Part shown: positions 19,863 through 29,271 of the stretch, one piece after another
How positions within the stretch are numbered: the stretch's first letter is position 1
Layout of the letters: the number at the start of each line of letters is the position of its first letter
Origin: CALMFT01 sp964563595
Lineage (GTDB): Bacteria; Patescibacteriota; Gracilibacteria; Absconditabacterales; Absconditicoccaceae
Length of the DNA stretch: 30,668 bases
Assembly (NCBI GenBank): GCA_964563595.1
Contig: CAZLWR010000011.1
Location: 1-30,668, forward strand
Reading direction: 5' to 3'
Position numbers and translations under genes: made by a program
The notes under the pieces: generated by a model
Told to the model about the DNA's origin: nothing
The model's input: the letters and a program-made list of their open reading frames with translations, nothing else
Databases searched by the model: none

Positions 19863-20533
19863 TGAATACAATTACAGAAAGCATGGTAGCTAGAAAGAAA
19901 AAGATACTTTTGGTTTCAGATTATATCACAGTCTTTAGTGGTGGCATTGAGATGTATATATCCAATGTGGCGAAGCTGGTAACTCGTGATGATTTTCAAG
20001 TACACTTTTGGGGTTTGAGGCGATCGGCAAAGCTGCTCAAAAAATTGAGATCTTTTCTTTTGCCATTAACGGGATTTAATATTATTTCTGCGGTATGATT
20101 TATGGTGAGCTGTATAAAGCGAAAACCCGATATTATTCGGTTTCACTCAGTCAATAGATATCATGGTTGGTTAGTTATTTGGCTGTCAACGTTTATTTCT
20201 GCCAAAAAACTGATGATGTATCATGATTTGGGATATTTTCATCCATTTCCTCACTTGGTAACCCAAGAAGAACAAATATTACCTTTTGATCTTAGCAACT
20301 TTGTGAGCATGGGCTTGAAAGCAAAACACCCTCGTTGATGGATACATAAATGAATGGTTTGAATGGCTGCGACGTTGAAGTATTGCAGTATATACTGTCT
20401 CAGACTATCTTTGTTATCCACTGTGGATGTGCACTTGGTACCTAGTGAGTTTATGGTTAAATACCTAGAGCAGCGAGGTGTAAATAAAGAAAAAATCCAC
20501 GTTCTACCTCATTTCATAGTAAGTGGACTGTAA
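19862..20533 (+). CDS. Glycosyltransferase family 4-like, N-terminal half only (223 aa)
   Basis: The frame matches the N-terminal Rossmann domain of GT-B glycosyltransferases: KKILLVSDYITVFSGGIEMYISNVAKL (the GG loop that touches the acceptor), KPDIIxFHSVNRYHGW, ISAKKLMMYHDLGYFHP, VDVHLVPSEFMVKYLEQxGVNKEKIHVLPHFI. In the family this last segment (kI.ViPNGvD) is the hinge to the C-terminal nucleotide-sugar-binding domain with the E-x7-E motif. Here the frame ends four residues later (VSGL, TAA at 20531). Such enzymes are about 370-400 aa long, so the donor-binding half is missing and catalysis is not expected. The neighbouring DUF1904 gene ends 4 bp away on the other strand. It is either a truncated remnant or an artefact of a join. 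The start could also be the ATG at 19883. Confidence 0.8.
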
Positions 20534-20537
20534 GTAA

Positions 20538-20861
20538 TTAAATTCCTACTTCGAACTTTCGCTTCATAGGGATAATGGTGAGCGTTATAGGATACTCAAA
20601 AGAGTTTCCATTTTTTCGTTTTCTTATGTCTGATGTAATGCTCTCAAAAAGAACATCAAGGTCGTTGATCACATGGGCACTCATTTCTATAAATACTTCG
20701 ATCGGTGCGACTTGAACTTTTATTTGTGCACTGTTTGCATACACAGAGACTTCTTCTATATTGGTTGCTTGTGCTACAATTTTTTGTATTGCTTGGGCCA
20801 ATTGATTAATAGCATCTTTGTGTACCTTTTCATCATCAAATTCTATGCGAATTATCGGCAT
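20538..20861 (-). CDS. DUF1904/tautomerase-fold protein, 107 aa
   Basis: The protein starts MPIIRIEF, with Pro right after Met as in tautomerases, where the N-terminal proline is catalytic after Met removal. It continues with a helix (AINQLAQAIQKIVAQAT), strands (EEVSVYANSAQIKV) and the APIEVFIEMSAHVINDLDVLFESITSDI segment, like the PFVEVxWF.R..e.q region of DUF1904. The size and order fit that family of the 4-oxalocrotonate tautomerase superfamily; the reaction is unknown. It is one of the few genes here without in-frame TGA. It lies 44 bp downstream of dnaB in the same direction, so it is probably cotranscribed. The assignment rests on motif resemblance. Confidence 0.6.
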   Translation of the reverse strand: MPIIRIEFDDEKVHKDAINQLAQAIQKIVAQATNIEEVSVYANSAQIKVQVAPIEVFIEMSAHVINDLDVLFESITSDIRKRKNGNSFEYPITLTIIPMKRKFEVGI

Positions 20862-20905
20862 TGGGGAGTTTCAATGACTAATATAAATAGCAATTATTTT
20901 TCTTA

Positions 20906-22234
20906 TTATAATTCCTCAAACTTCATTTTGCTTCCTATGAATTTAAGCTGTATATCCCCCACTTCGCCATTTCTGTTTTTTCCTATCAATACATCTGTTA
21001 TAGTGGGATCAACATCGTGATCATAGTATCCATCTCTGTATAAGAATATAACCAGATCTGCATCTTGTTCGATACTACCTGAGTCTCTCAGGTCTGATAA
21101 GATAGGTCTTTTATCTGGTCTCTTTTCATTTTCACGAGAAAGCTGAGACAGGGCAATAATAGGGCATTTGAGTTCTTTTGCCATTTCCTTGAGAGATCTG
21201 GATATTTCTGATACCTCTTGAACTCTATTCCCTGCATATCTCATACCCGAAGAGTTGATTAATTGCATATAATCAATAACGACCAGATCTACCTTGCCTT
21301 TTTCGATTACAATCTTTCTTAACTTGGATTTGATAACGGGTATCGTATTTGATTCCTCGTCTATATAAACATTATAATCAGACAATCTCGCAATGCTGCT
21401 TCCTATGCTTTCGTAATCATCTTCCGTTAGCAATCACTTGGATATATTTGATAAAGGAATATCAGTGTCCGCAGAAAGTAATCTATCCACAAGTTGTTGA
21501 GACGACATTTCAAGAGAGAAAAAAGCGACTGATTTGCGTTGTCCTAATGCCGCGTTGAGCAATAGATTGAGAGAAAATGCTGTTTTACCCATACTTGGTC
21601 TTGCAGCTAAGATAATCAACTCTCATGGCTTGAATCATCCCGATTTATCATCTAGATTCTTATATCCCGACATTGTTTTTGCATTTTCTATTTCGTGGGG
21701 GTGATCAGCAATGTGCATAAGTTCCTCAACTCTGATATTGAGTAATTCTCTAATGTGTTTAAGCGAATCTCCTTGATTATATTGTACGAGTCCAAATATT
21801 TGTTTTTCAATAGCTTCGATAATACTCGGTGTATCTTTCTCGCTGTATACGTCACCAATAATGTTTTGGCATGTCTTGAGTACGGCCCTCAATATAGATT
21901 TTTCTTTTACTATTCTTGCATACTCTGCACACACTGAAGGTGTGATAAGATATAAGCTGATATCGTACAGATAGTCTGTTCATCCTATAAGATCCAGGTT
22001 ACCATTTTTGTTCAACTGATCTCCCACAGTAATGACGTCTATAGTCCTCTTATGACCTCTGAGTTGTGTCATTGCTTCAAAAATATAGATATGTTCTTTT
22101 TGATAGAAGTCGCCAGGAACAACGCCCTGAGAGTCAAGTAGATACATACTGTCATTATCCAAAAAAACACAACTGAGTACTCATTTCTCAGCGTCGCTGT
22201 TGTGAGGCGGAAGTTTGATTTCTGAAATATCCAT
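20906..22234 (-). CDS. dnaB: Replicative DNA helicase DnaB
   Basis: DnaB is the hexameric 5'-3' helicase at the replication fork. The 442-aa length is standard. The N-terminal domain begins with the classic KLPPHNSDAEKGVLSCVFLDN and DFYQKEHIYIFEAMTQL. The RecA-like domain has GFKPGELIILAARPSMGKTAF (Walker A at about 211-218; the first G is TGA), VAFFSLEMSSQQLVDRL, VDLVVIDYMQLI (Walker B), EISRSLKEMAKELKCPIIALSQLSRENEKR, LSDLRDSGSIEQDADLVIFLYRD and the end LIGKNRNGEVGDIQLKF. All Walker and arginine-finger residues are kept, and Arg is always AGA, AGG, CGT or CGC. No intein is present. It lies between an unknown gene 37 bp upstream and the DUF1904 gene downstream. Confidence 0.97.
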
Positions 22235-22271
22235 CGATTAATAGGGTGATTATGAATAATATATAATCTGA

Positions 22272-22796
22272 TTATTCTGCTTGTTTTCCTAATAATTCAT
22301 TTTTGTGTATTGTGGTAGATCCGTAGCCGTTAGTCAGCGTGACATTGTCGCTTCCTTGGGTGAAAGTGATGGTAGTTACTCTTTTCCAAAACAGGTTACT
22401 TACGTTGTTTAGAGACTGCTGGAGGAATGCTGCACGTTCTTCCAGGTTATTCTTTATTAAGTAATCTCTTACTTTGCATATATCTAAATAAGTATTTCCA
22501 AAAGCTCATCTAATCATATACTCATAAAGTACGGGCTCGAACAACTCTTTGTTGTTTTCTCGATCGGGTCATAAAATGAATTCACATAGATCAAGAATTT
22601 CTTGTTGCGTGAAATTATCATACAGCTCATGCTTCTTCTTTTTGCTTCAAAACTGTTCTAAGAAATAGTTTTTGAGAGCGTCATGAATACTGAGTTTTGC
22701 TTTTTTTCTAGACTCATAAAATTGAGTAAGCACTGTGTCTACTGACGATTCTTGTTCTACGAGATCAACTGATTTTGATTCTAGGTTGCTAGGCAT
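22272..22796 (-). CDS. Hypothetical protein upstream of dnaB, 174 aa
   Basis: The family is not recognised. The protein is charged and mostly helical (MPSNLESKSVDLVEQESSVDTVLTQFYESRKKAKLSIHDALKNYF, then KKKKHELYDNFTQQEILDLCEFILG, LYEYMIRGAFGNTYLDICKVRDYLIKNNLEERAAFLQQSL). It ends with a beta-like tail (VTTITFTQGSDNVTLTNGYGSTTIHKNELLGKQ). No membrane helix is seen. It lies 37 bp before dnaB on the same strand, so it may share its transcript. A replication-linked role could be suspected from position only. TGA is used three times as Gly. Confidence 0.6.
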
Positions 22797-22868
22797 AGGT
22801 GTTTATTTGAATGAAATATAGTATGGGTGCATAGCATAGTAAATTAAATACATACTATTTCCATAAGA

Positions 22869-22905
22869 AAATCCTCCATAGTAGTTTTTTCACTATGGAG
22901 GATTT
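22869..22905 (-). terminator. Long perfect inverted repeat, probable terminator of the surface-protein gene
   Basis: Two perfect 14-bp arms (22869-22882 and 22892-22905) enclose a 9-nt loop. On the minus strand the hairpin ends in T-rich sequence (TTTTCTTA). It lies 22 bp after the stop of the SLH gene and before the gene at 22272. The T-run is imperfect, so a protein-binding or RNA-stability role is possible. Confidence 0.55.
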
Positions 22906-22926
22906 GATATTTAAAAGATGGCTTTC

Positions 22927-24240
22927 TTATTGTTGAGTAGCTCTCATGAGCATCAACATAACATGTCATCTTAATTCTATAATGCTTGGATCTGTATTTG
23001 TTATAATGCCTGCTCTAAGAAGGGCTTGCAAGTGATTAACATAATAGGGTGATCAAGTTTCATAAGTCGTACCGTATAATGCTCTTGATAAGACTGTTCC
23101 GAATTCAGCTCTTGTCACTATTCCATTCGGATTAAAGCTCGACATATTACCACGCATTATGTCTAACTGGCAGGCTACTGTTATGTAGCTCTGTAGATCA
23201 CTACTTTGATCAGAAATGTCTGAAAAGGTACACTCTTTAGTGTCATTTGGTACCTGTCCCAATACTCATATTGCGTAGCGTCATATCATTTTCGCCATTT
23301 GTGCTCTAGTGAGATGTCCTTTTATATTCGCATCCAATATAGTGGGTATGGTGGTTATTGCCAATGAATAAGCATAAAGATATGCTTGATTGAGTTCACT
23401 GTTATAAGGAGAACCCTCTATAGAACCTCTTACGTATGGTCCAGTTGGTACATCAATCGACGTATCAACTTCTACGGTAGTTGTACCGGTTGTGACGACG
23501 CTTGGAGTTCCAGCATAATCACATATTCTATCATAACTACTAGATGAGTGGTCTCAGTTTGGACAATTGTCTATATTGTTGGTAGAACCACCTGTGGGCG
23601 GCATATAGGTAGTTCAACCAGGTAGATAAACAATATTGCTAACGGTTGCTGTAGCAGTACCAGTGTTTCCTAACGTATCAACAAAAGTGAATACGAAACT
23701 TCCGTTTGAAGAAAAAGTATAGTTTCATGATCCGCCATTATTGGTGATAGTCCCGCTTTCACTCAGTGTGATTGTAGCAGTTACAGGTGCCGATGTTGTC
23801 CCTGTATAATTGTATGCGATCGTTCCAGTTGGGGCAGTTGTATCTTTGGTTATGGTGGCAGTGAGGTTTGTCCCTGTAATGAGTACTCCTGATGCACTGA
23901 GCACCTTTCCACTCAGGGTTACTGATCAATCTGAAAGAGTAGTTGCATTAAAGATGATGCTTGCTCCTGTCTCTCCTCAAGCCCCTGTATAAATTCATGT
24001 AAGCGTCGTTCATCACGAACCGATAAGCTTTATAGTGGTAACATCTCCCGTACTCATGGTGCCGCTGAAAGCGAATGAAACCGTGTAAGTCCCTTGATTA
24101 CCGCCGCTGATATTAGCACCTGTTAAGGTGTGCCCCGTAGAGTCGAGGGCCGCATTAGTGGTAGATGTAATAGTAATGACCAATCAGAACATAAGGAACA
24201 TAAAGAATATCCCTCTGAGGATTACTGTTTTCATTTTCAT
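22927..24240 (-). CDS. Secreted surface protein with Ig-like and SLH domains, 437 aa
   Basis: A signal peptide (MKTVILRGIFFMFLMFGLVI, cleavage near TNAA) leads into two beta-sandwich modules. The first (TGANISGGNQGTYTVSFAF) is followed by the well-known surface Ig-like repeat (TTAPTGTIAYNYTGTTSAP, TITNNGGSGNYTFSSNGSF, FTFVDTLGNTGTATATV). A linker with CPNGDHSSSSYDRICDYAG comes next. The C-terminal ~140 residues resemble S-layer homology repeats (YLYAYSLAITTIPTILDANIKGHLTRAQMAKMI; CTFSDISDQSSDLQSYITVACQLDIMRG, FNPNGIVTRAEFGTVLSRALYG), which bind cell-wall polymers. It is probably a cell-surface protein for contact with other cells. An upstream palindrome (24302-24317) and a downstream hairpin frame it as a single-gene unit. 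ATG 24240 or 24234 may be the start. Confidence 0.8.
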
Positions 24241-24301
24241 AAGAATAGAAATAAGAAACTAAATTAGCATAGAATACGAAATTGTACCATATACTAGTGC
24301 T

Positions 24302-24317
24302 TGTACTTTAAAGTACA
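24302..24317. promoter_or_regulatory. 16-bp perfect palindrome upstream of the surface-protein gene
   Basis: TGTACTTTAAAGTACA reads the same on both strands. It lies 62 bp before the ATG at 24240, next to a possible minus-strand -10 TACAAT, which puts it over the -35 area. It fits an operator for a dimeric regulator. The rest of the 252-bp interval 24241-24492 shows no gene. Confidence 0.5.
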
Positions 24318-24492
24318 GAAAGTGAAAGGTCCTTGTGACAACCATAATATATCCTTACCTACCCATATGGTCTCGCTCCTGCATGGGACGCCAACTCTTC
24401 CTGTGCATATTCTATTGAAATAACAAAAGACCGACTTGCTATGTGTCTAGCTATCGGCTTTATCGTATGGACATTGTTATGTTTTGTAGAAA

Positions 24493-26931
24493 CTACTCCA
24501 TTACATACATGTCGATAATATCGTCTACTTCTATTTTCTTCCCTACTTTGGCCTTCATACCGCACTCATGCCCGGTACCCATTTTGTCTACGTTCTCTGT
24601 CCCCTTTTGTAGAGACGTAACCTTCCCTGTATCAATAAGCTCCTCTCATCTCAGTAGCCTAAAGTAGGCACCATTTCTTGCCTCTCATTCAATAACCTTC
24701 CCTCCAAAGATCGTGTCATTCCCTTTACGATAAAACACACCAAGTACTTTGAGTTTACCTATTTGTACTTCTACTGGGTCAACCTTAATCATCCCTTTAG
24801 CAAGGGCTTCGAGATAGTCTGTAATTTCGTAAATAATATTGAACGTTTTCAGAGATATTCACATAGTGTCCACTTTTGCTTTCAGGATATTACTAATGCC
24901 TGTTCCAAATCATATTAGCACAGCATCACTTGCTTTGGCTAGATCGAGGTCGCTATCAAAGAAATTACCGATATCGCTATGAACGATTTTGAAATTCATG
25001 TTCTCTGGAAGTTCAATTTGTAAGATAGCGGCCTTGAGAGCTTCTAGGCTTCCCCGACTATCTGCTTTGATGAGCAAGTTGATTTGAGTCACCTCTCACT
25101 CCGCGATTCTATTGATGAGAGATATAATTCACAAATTGCTTTGTTGCTCTATTACCGTTGCTATTTTACTTTTCGCAGTTTTTTCGTCCTTTACTACTTC
25201 CACTAATTTTCCTGCTTCTGGAACATCGTTTACACCCAGAATCATAATGGGATCGCCTCCAACTGCCTGCTTGACTTCTTGTCCTTTCCGATTATATATC
25301 TTTTTTATTTTACCGAAGGTATTGTGTATCCATAGCACATCTCCCACTTTTATAGTACCAGTAATGAGAATCATAGTAGCTATAACTCCTTTTTGAATAT
25401 CTTTATGTGCCTCTAGGACAACTCCGATACCGCTTCTTTCTGGGTCATAAACGAGTTCAGACACTTCTGCATGAAGTAGAATTTGATCCATAAGATCGTC
25501 CATGCCTTGCCCGGTTTTTCCTGATACTTTCACAATAGGGACGTCCCCTCCTCGTTCTTCTGCAACTAATCCATGCTCACTGAGTTGAGTTTTGATAAAC
25601 TCTGAATTGTCTACTCCTTTATCTATTTTGGTAATCGCCACAATGATTGGCACTTTTGCTGCTTTTGCATGATTGATAGCTTCAACTGTTTGCTTCATGA
25701 CGCCGTCATCTGCAGCTACTACGATAACCACAATATCCGTAATTTTGCTTCATCTCGCTCTGAGTGAGGTGAATAAGGCGTGTCCCGGAGTATCAATAAA
25801 GGTAACTTTTTTACCATTATGAGTAATCTGAGATCACCCAATGGATTGTGTAATGCCTCCGTGTTCTTTGCCAGCAACTCCTGTTTGACGAATGTAATCC
25901 AAGAGTGTTGTCTTACCGTGATCTACGTGTCCCATAATTGTTACAATAGGCGGTCTCTCCTCTTTGCTAGGGCTCAGCTTATCGGCAGCTAATATGGTTT
26001 GGAGATTTCCTTCGATAAGATCTTGTATACCCGCAGTCGCTGATTCTTTCACGACTTTTATCTCGAATTCCATAGCGATAAGTGATGCAGTGTCGAAGTC
26101 AATACTAGAATTGAGTGACAAGAGCATTTTGTTCGCGATGAATTTTTTTATGACTTCAGCAATGGGTATGCCCATTTTTTCAGCGAATTCCTTCACGGTT
26201 ATGCTTTCTCCCATAATTATTTCTTCTTTTTTGGTTATGGTTTGAGATACTTTATATTGAGGTTCTAAACTTTTTTCTCTTTTTGCCGGTTGTTGATGGA
26301 TTTTTTGTCCTCCAATTTTGTTAGCAAATACCACCGCTTGTCCTGTTGCTATTCTTCTTCTATCTTCTCGTGATGCGTGAGACTGGCTGTTGCTTGTTTT
26401 TGAGGTATCTCTTGGTGCTTGTCCTGCTTTGGGCTTAAGATCTGGTACTTGTCTAAAAGATTGTCTTTGTGTCTGAGTTGCCCTCTCTTGGGCACGAATA
26501 GTATTTTCTGATCTTTCGCCATCCTCGCCTTCAGTTCTTTTTTTACTCGTTTTGCCTTTCTCAAAGCTTAATTTATTGGCATCAGCAATGGAAAACTTTT
26601 TATTTGGACTATTATTATTGCTAGTGTTGACCCTAGATGGACCATATTCTTTTCTTTCCGGAGTTCTTATTGGCTTTGGCTCTGCTTTTTTGATAACCAA
26701 GGCGTCTACGCTGCTTGTTATGCGATCTTCTTCCACAGGCTCTTGTACAACGGGAGTGGTTTTTATGGCCGTATCATCCATTTCGCTGGAAACAACTGTT
26801 TTTTCAGAAGCTTTATCTTTTTTGCTCAATCCTAAACCACCTAAGAAATCATCATCTCCTCAGTTTTCCAAAAAAGCCATTCCGTCATTTTGGTTGTCGG
26901 TGTCAAAAAAAATCACTGTATCGTTGGACAT
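24493..26931 (-). CDS. infB: Translation initiation factor IF-2
   Basis: IF-2 is the GTPase that brings initiator tRNA to the 30S subunit and joins the subunits. The 812-aa protein has a long charged, repetitive N-terminal region (about 1-220), then the IF2-N module (ITVKEFAEKMGIPIAEVIKKFIANKMLLSLNSSID). The G domain follows: G1 GHVDHGKT (334-341), G2 GGITQSIGG, G3 DTPGH, G4 TKID in place of NKID (the first residue is Thr), and SGKTGQG as G5. The C-terminal domains show LIKADSxGSLEALK and MGTGHECGMK, ending VDDIIDMYVME. CGA at codon 460 lies where the family has Trp (LVPEEWGGD). It is downstream of cysS by 107 bp. The T in G4 is found in some IF-2 proteins, so GTP binding is expected. Confidence 0.97.
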
Positions 26932-27038
26932 ACCCCAAATAATAATAAAATCGTCAAGATATAGTGTTTTAATGATAATGTATACAATTGCAACCTATTA
27001 TAAGCCACTACTTTAGCTATAACAGATTATAATCTGAG

Positions 27039-28517
27039 TTATTTGCCTTGTACGGTATAGTGATCGTTAGCATCCAAAATACTATATCATGCTTCGTCTA
27101 TTTTTTGTCTTAATTCGTCTGCTAAAGCCCGATTCTTTTCTTGTTTTGCCTGTCGTCTTTGTTGAGCCCATTGCTGTATTTCCTCTGGTATTGTGACTTC
27201 CGTTGTATCTTCCTGCTCGAACAGTCAGAGTTTGAGGACATAATGATCTAGGTAAAAAAGCACTTTTAGGTCCTCGATGGTTATTGAGGCAGTATTATTT
27301 CATCTTGCTCTTTCGTTAACGAGCTTGCTGATGCTGGCTAGTAATTCTGGAGTATTGAGATCATGCAATAGTCCATCTGCCGTAATTCTACGATCTCTTA
27401 CCGCAATACTACTACCTGTCACTTTCATGAAATCTCTGTGGCTAATGAGCTTCATATCAAATCCTTGTTTTTCAGACATTACTTGTATTCTTCTTTTGAG
27501 ATTAGATCTTGCGGCTTTTGCTGCTTCCAATGCCTCCCAGGTAAAATCTTGAAAAGATTTGTAGTGTGCTTGTAGAAAAAAGTACCTAAAATCTTCAGGC
27601 TTATACCCTCTATCTAGTATATCCTGTAATTTTATAATGTTTCCTGAAGATTTACTTATTTTTTGATTATTAATATTCAGAAACTGATAATGTATTCGGT
27701 AGTTCACCCATGGATGATCTCCATGGCTGCATTCAGATTGTGCAATTTCATTGGTATGATGAACGGGTATATGATCAATTCAGCCAGTATGAATATCAAA
27801 GTGATTTCAAAGGTATTTAATACTCATGGCACTACACTCGATATGCCGTCCTGGGAAACCAATTCACCATGGACTATCCCATTCCATATCGCGTTTTTTT
27901 CAAGTAATATTGTACTTCCACAGAGCAAAATCAGTAGGGTTGTGCTTGCCGGCATCTTGAACCCTTGATCAGGATTGTATCCCATCTAAATGTTTTTGGC
28001 CTACTAACTCTCCATAGTTTGGCATTTTACTTGTGTCAAAATATATTCAATCACCGGGTATGCTATAAGTATATCATTTATTTTCAAGTTCTTGAATCAT
28101 GGCTATTTGCTCAGGTATATGCTCAGTGGCACGTGGTGTAACATCGAAAGGGTCTAATTTGAGAGTACGACAATTCCAGTGAAATATTTCTTCATACTTT
28201 TTAGCGACTTCTCGTGCACTAATGCCATCACGTCTAGCTGCTTTTTCCATTTTATCTTCCCCATGATCTGCGTCTCCTTCGTTTTCTCAGGTAAGATGTC
28301 ATACATCAGTAATATTGACAACATGCGTAGTAGGGTATCACAAAATGTGTTTGATAACATTTTTAAGCAAATCATCAAGGAAATACTTTCTAAGATTTCC
28401 TATAGATGGTTCTCGGTATACAGTAGGACCGCAAGAGTAAATTCTGACATTATTGGGGTCTATGGGAGTAAACTCTTCAAGAGAGCGGCTGAGAGTATTG
28501 TAGAGCTTTAGGTTCAT
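27039..28517 (-). CDS. cysS: Cysteinyl-tRNA synthetase
   Basis: CysRS charges tRNA-Cys. The 492-aa protein has YSCGPTVY (Cys29, zinc ligand), the HIGH-like motif as SIGN (38-41), VVNITDVGHLTGE, DFALWKY, SPWGIGFPGxHIECSAMS (second zinc Cys), FDIHTGGIDHIPVHHTNEIAQSE (His and Glu ligands) and KISKS (286-290) followed by SGN. Conserved arginines use AGA, AGG, CGT or CGC. CGA or CGG stand at four places where relatives have Trp: residue 102 (AWEVA), 224 (GWHIEC), 274 (NYWxH) and 463 (KNWALAD). The loss of the first His of HIGH and the Ile in KMSKS are deviations; the zinc site is intact, so activity is likely. A weak AAGG precedes the start. It is the first gene of a leftward series. Confidence 0.95.
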
Positions 28518-28614
28518 CCTTTTTAAGGGTGTTTTATATAAAAAATAATCAGAACCATACTACTAATTATCTTATGAGTATTTTTCAACTCATGATAATA
28601 TAATATCTATGATA

Positions 28615-28644
28615 TTGACATGTATTATCTATTAATTATAGAAT
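28615..28644 (+). promoter_or_regulatory. Promoter-like site ahead of the two-TM gene
   Basis: TTGACA (28615-28620) is followed after 18 bp by TAGAAT (28639-28644), about 40 bp before the ATG at 28685. A TATAGA at 16 bp is an alternative -10. Confidence 0.5.
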
Positions 28645-28684
28645 TATTGCTTTTGGATAAACTAGAAGTCAAAAATACTGAAAA

Positions 28685-29044
28685 ATGGAACAAAAAAAAG
28701 TCGACTGGTCCAATCCTCAGTTGGACAAAAAGGGCACGGGTGAGCTTACGAAGCTCCGCAGGGAAGCATTTTGGGCGTATCACATGTTGAGATATGTTAA
28801 AAAACTTTGTTTCACATTGATACTGCTCTCTTCGCTATGGGTCATTGGACTTATTTACTTCTCTGTTAAGTTTGAAGGTGTTCAAATGCCGGACTTATCC
28901 TCTCCTACTACGGTTATGTGGCTCCTTTGGTTTGTTTTTGGGGTCATAGCAATATGGGCCTTTGTTAGGGTAAGACACCTTCCCCAACAATGGAAAGATC
29001 GCAGGGACGCTATTACAGCTGAATTGAAAAGTCGTCCCAAGTAA
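28685..29044 (+). CDS. Small two-TM membrane protein, 119 aa
   Basis: The family is not recognised. A polar N-terminus (MEQKKVDWSNPQLDKKGTGE, then LTKLRREAFWAYH) is followed by two membrane helices (about 42-60, LCFTLILLSSLWVIGLIYF; about 77-95, TVMWLLWFVFGVIAIWAFV) and a basic tail (RVRHLPQQWKDRRDAITAELKSRPK). This suggests both ends in the cytoplasm, with a short outer loop FEGVQMPDLSSP. There is no in-frame TGA and no CGA or CGG, and the gene is somewhat richer in G and C than its neighbours, but the protein is too short to conclude transfer. It has its own promoter and a strong terminator, so it is a single-gene transcript. Confidence 0.7.
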   Translation: MEQKKVDWSNPQLDKKGTGELTKLRREAFWAYHMLRYVKKLCFTLILLSSLWVIGLIYFSVKFEGVQMPDLSSPTTVMWLLWFVFGVIAIWAFVRVRHLPQQWKDRRDAITAELKSRPK

Positions 29045-29061
29045 TCCCGGAAGGAGAAGCA

Positions 29062-29116
29062 AGTTTTGAGTAAGAGGCTCTTAGTCGGTACACCGGCTAA
29101 TCCTCTTTTTTTATGT
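29062..29116 (+). repeat. 55-bp repeat flanking the scaffold gap, copy 1
   Basis: Identical over 55 bp to 29217-29271. It contains the terminator of the preceding gene and ends exactly at the first N. Confidence 0.95.
29072..29113 (+). terminator. Strong rho-independent terminator (two-part stem)
   Basis: AAGAGG (29072-29077) pairs with CCTCTT (29102-29107). Within it TTAGTCGG (29081-29088) pairs with CCGGCTAA (29093-29100) with one G-T pair. A run of T follows. It ends the two-TM gene. The same hairpin appears again at 29227-29268 because of the duplicated 55-mer. Confidence 0.9.
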
Positions 29117-29216
29117 NNNNNNNNNNNNNNNNNNNNNNNNNNNNNNNNNNNNNNNNNNNNNNNNNNNNNNNNNNNNNNNNNNNNNNNNNNNNNNNNNNNN
29201 NNNNNNNNNNNNNNNN
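29117..29216. other. Scaffold gap of 100 N
   Basis: Exactly 100 undetermined bases, a usual placeholder for a gap of unknown length. Both edges carry the same 55-mer, so the two contigs probably overlap there and little or nothing is missing, unless a tandem repeat lies between. Confidence 0.98.
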
Positions 29217-29271
29217 AGTTTTGAGTAAGAGGCTCTTAGTCGGTACACCGGCTAATCCTCTTTTTTTATGT
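29217..29271 (+). repeat. 55-bp repeat flanking the scaffold gap, copy 2
   Basis: Second copy of 29062-29116; it begins directly after the last N. It overlaps the 3' end of the minus-strand gene ending at 29252. Confidence 0.95.

Noticed and set aside
24359..24565. Small minus-strand gene after IF-2
   Set aside because: It overlaps the IF-2 3' end in another frame and the translation resembles no protein; the interval 24241-24492 is treated as non-coding.
27024..27035. 12-bp palindrome AGATTATAATCT after cysS as terminator or operator
   Set aside because: It is short, purely AT-rich and lacks a T-run; chance is likely in this base composition.
790..28517. Many genes looking like pseudogenes with repeated TGA stops, or selenoproteins
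   Set aside because: The TGA codons fall at conserved glycines in every gene and no frameshifts are needed. Selenocysteine would need Cys-like positions and SECIS elements, which are not seen.
29227..29268. Second terminator after the scaffold gap as an independent element
   Set aside because: It lies within a 55-bp exact copy of the sequence before the gap, so it is most likely the same locus counted twice.
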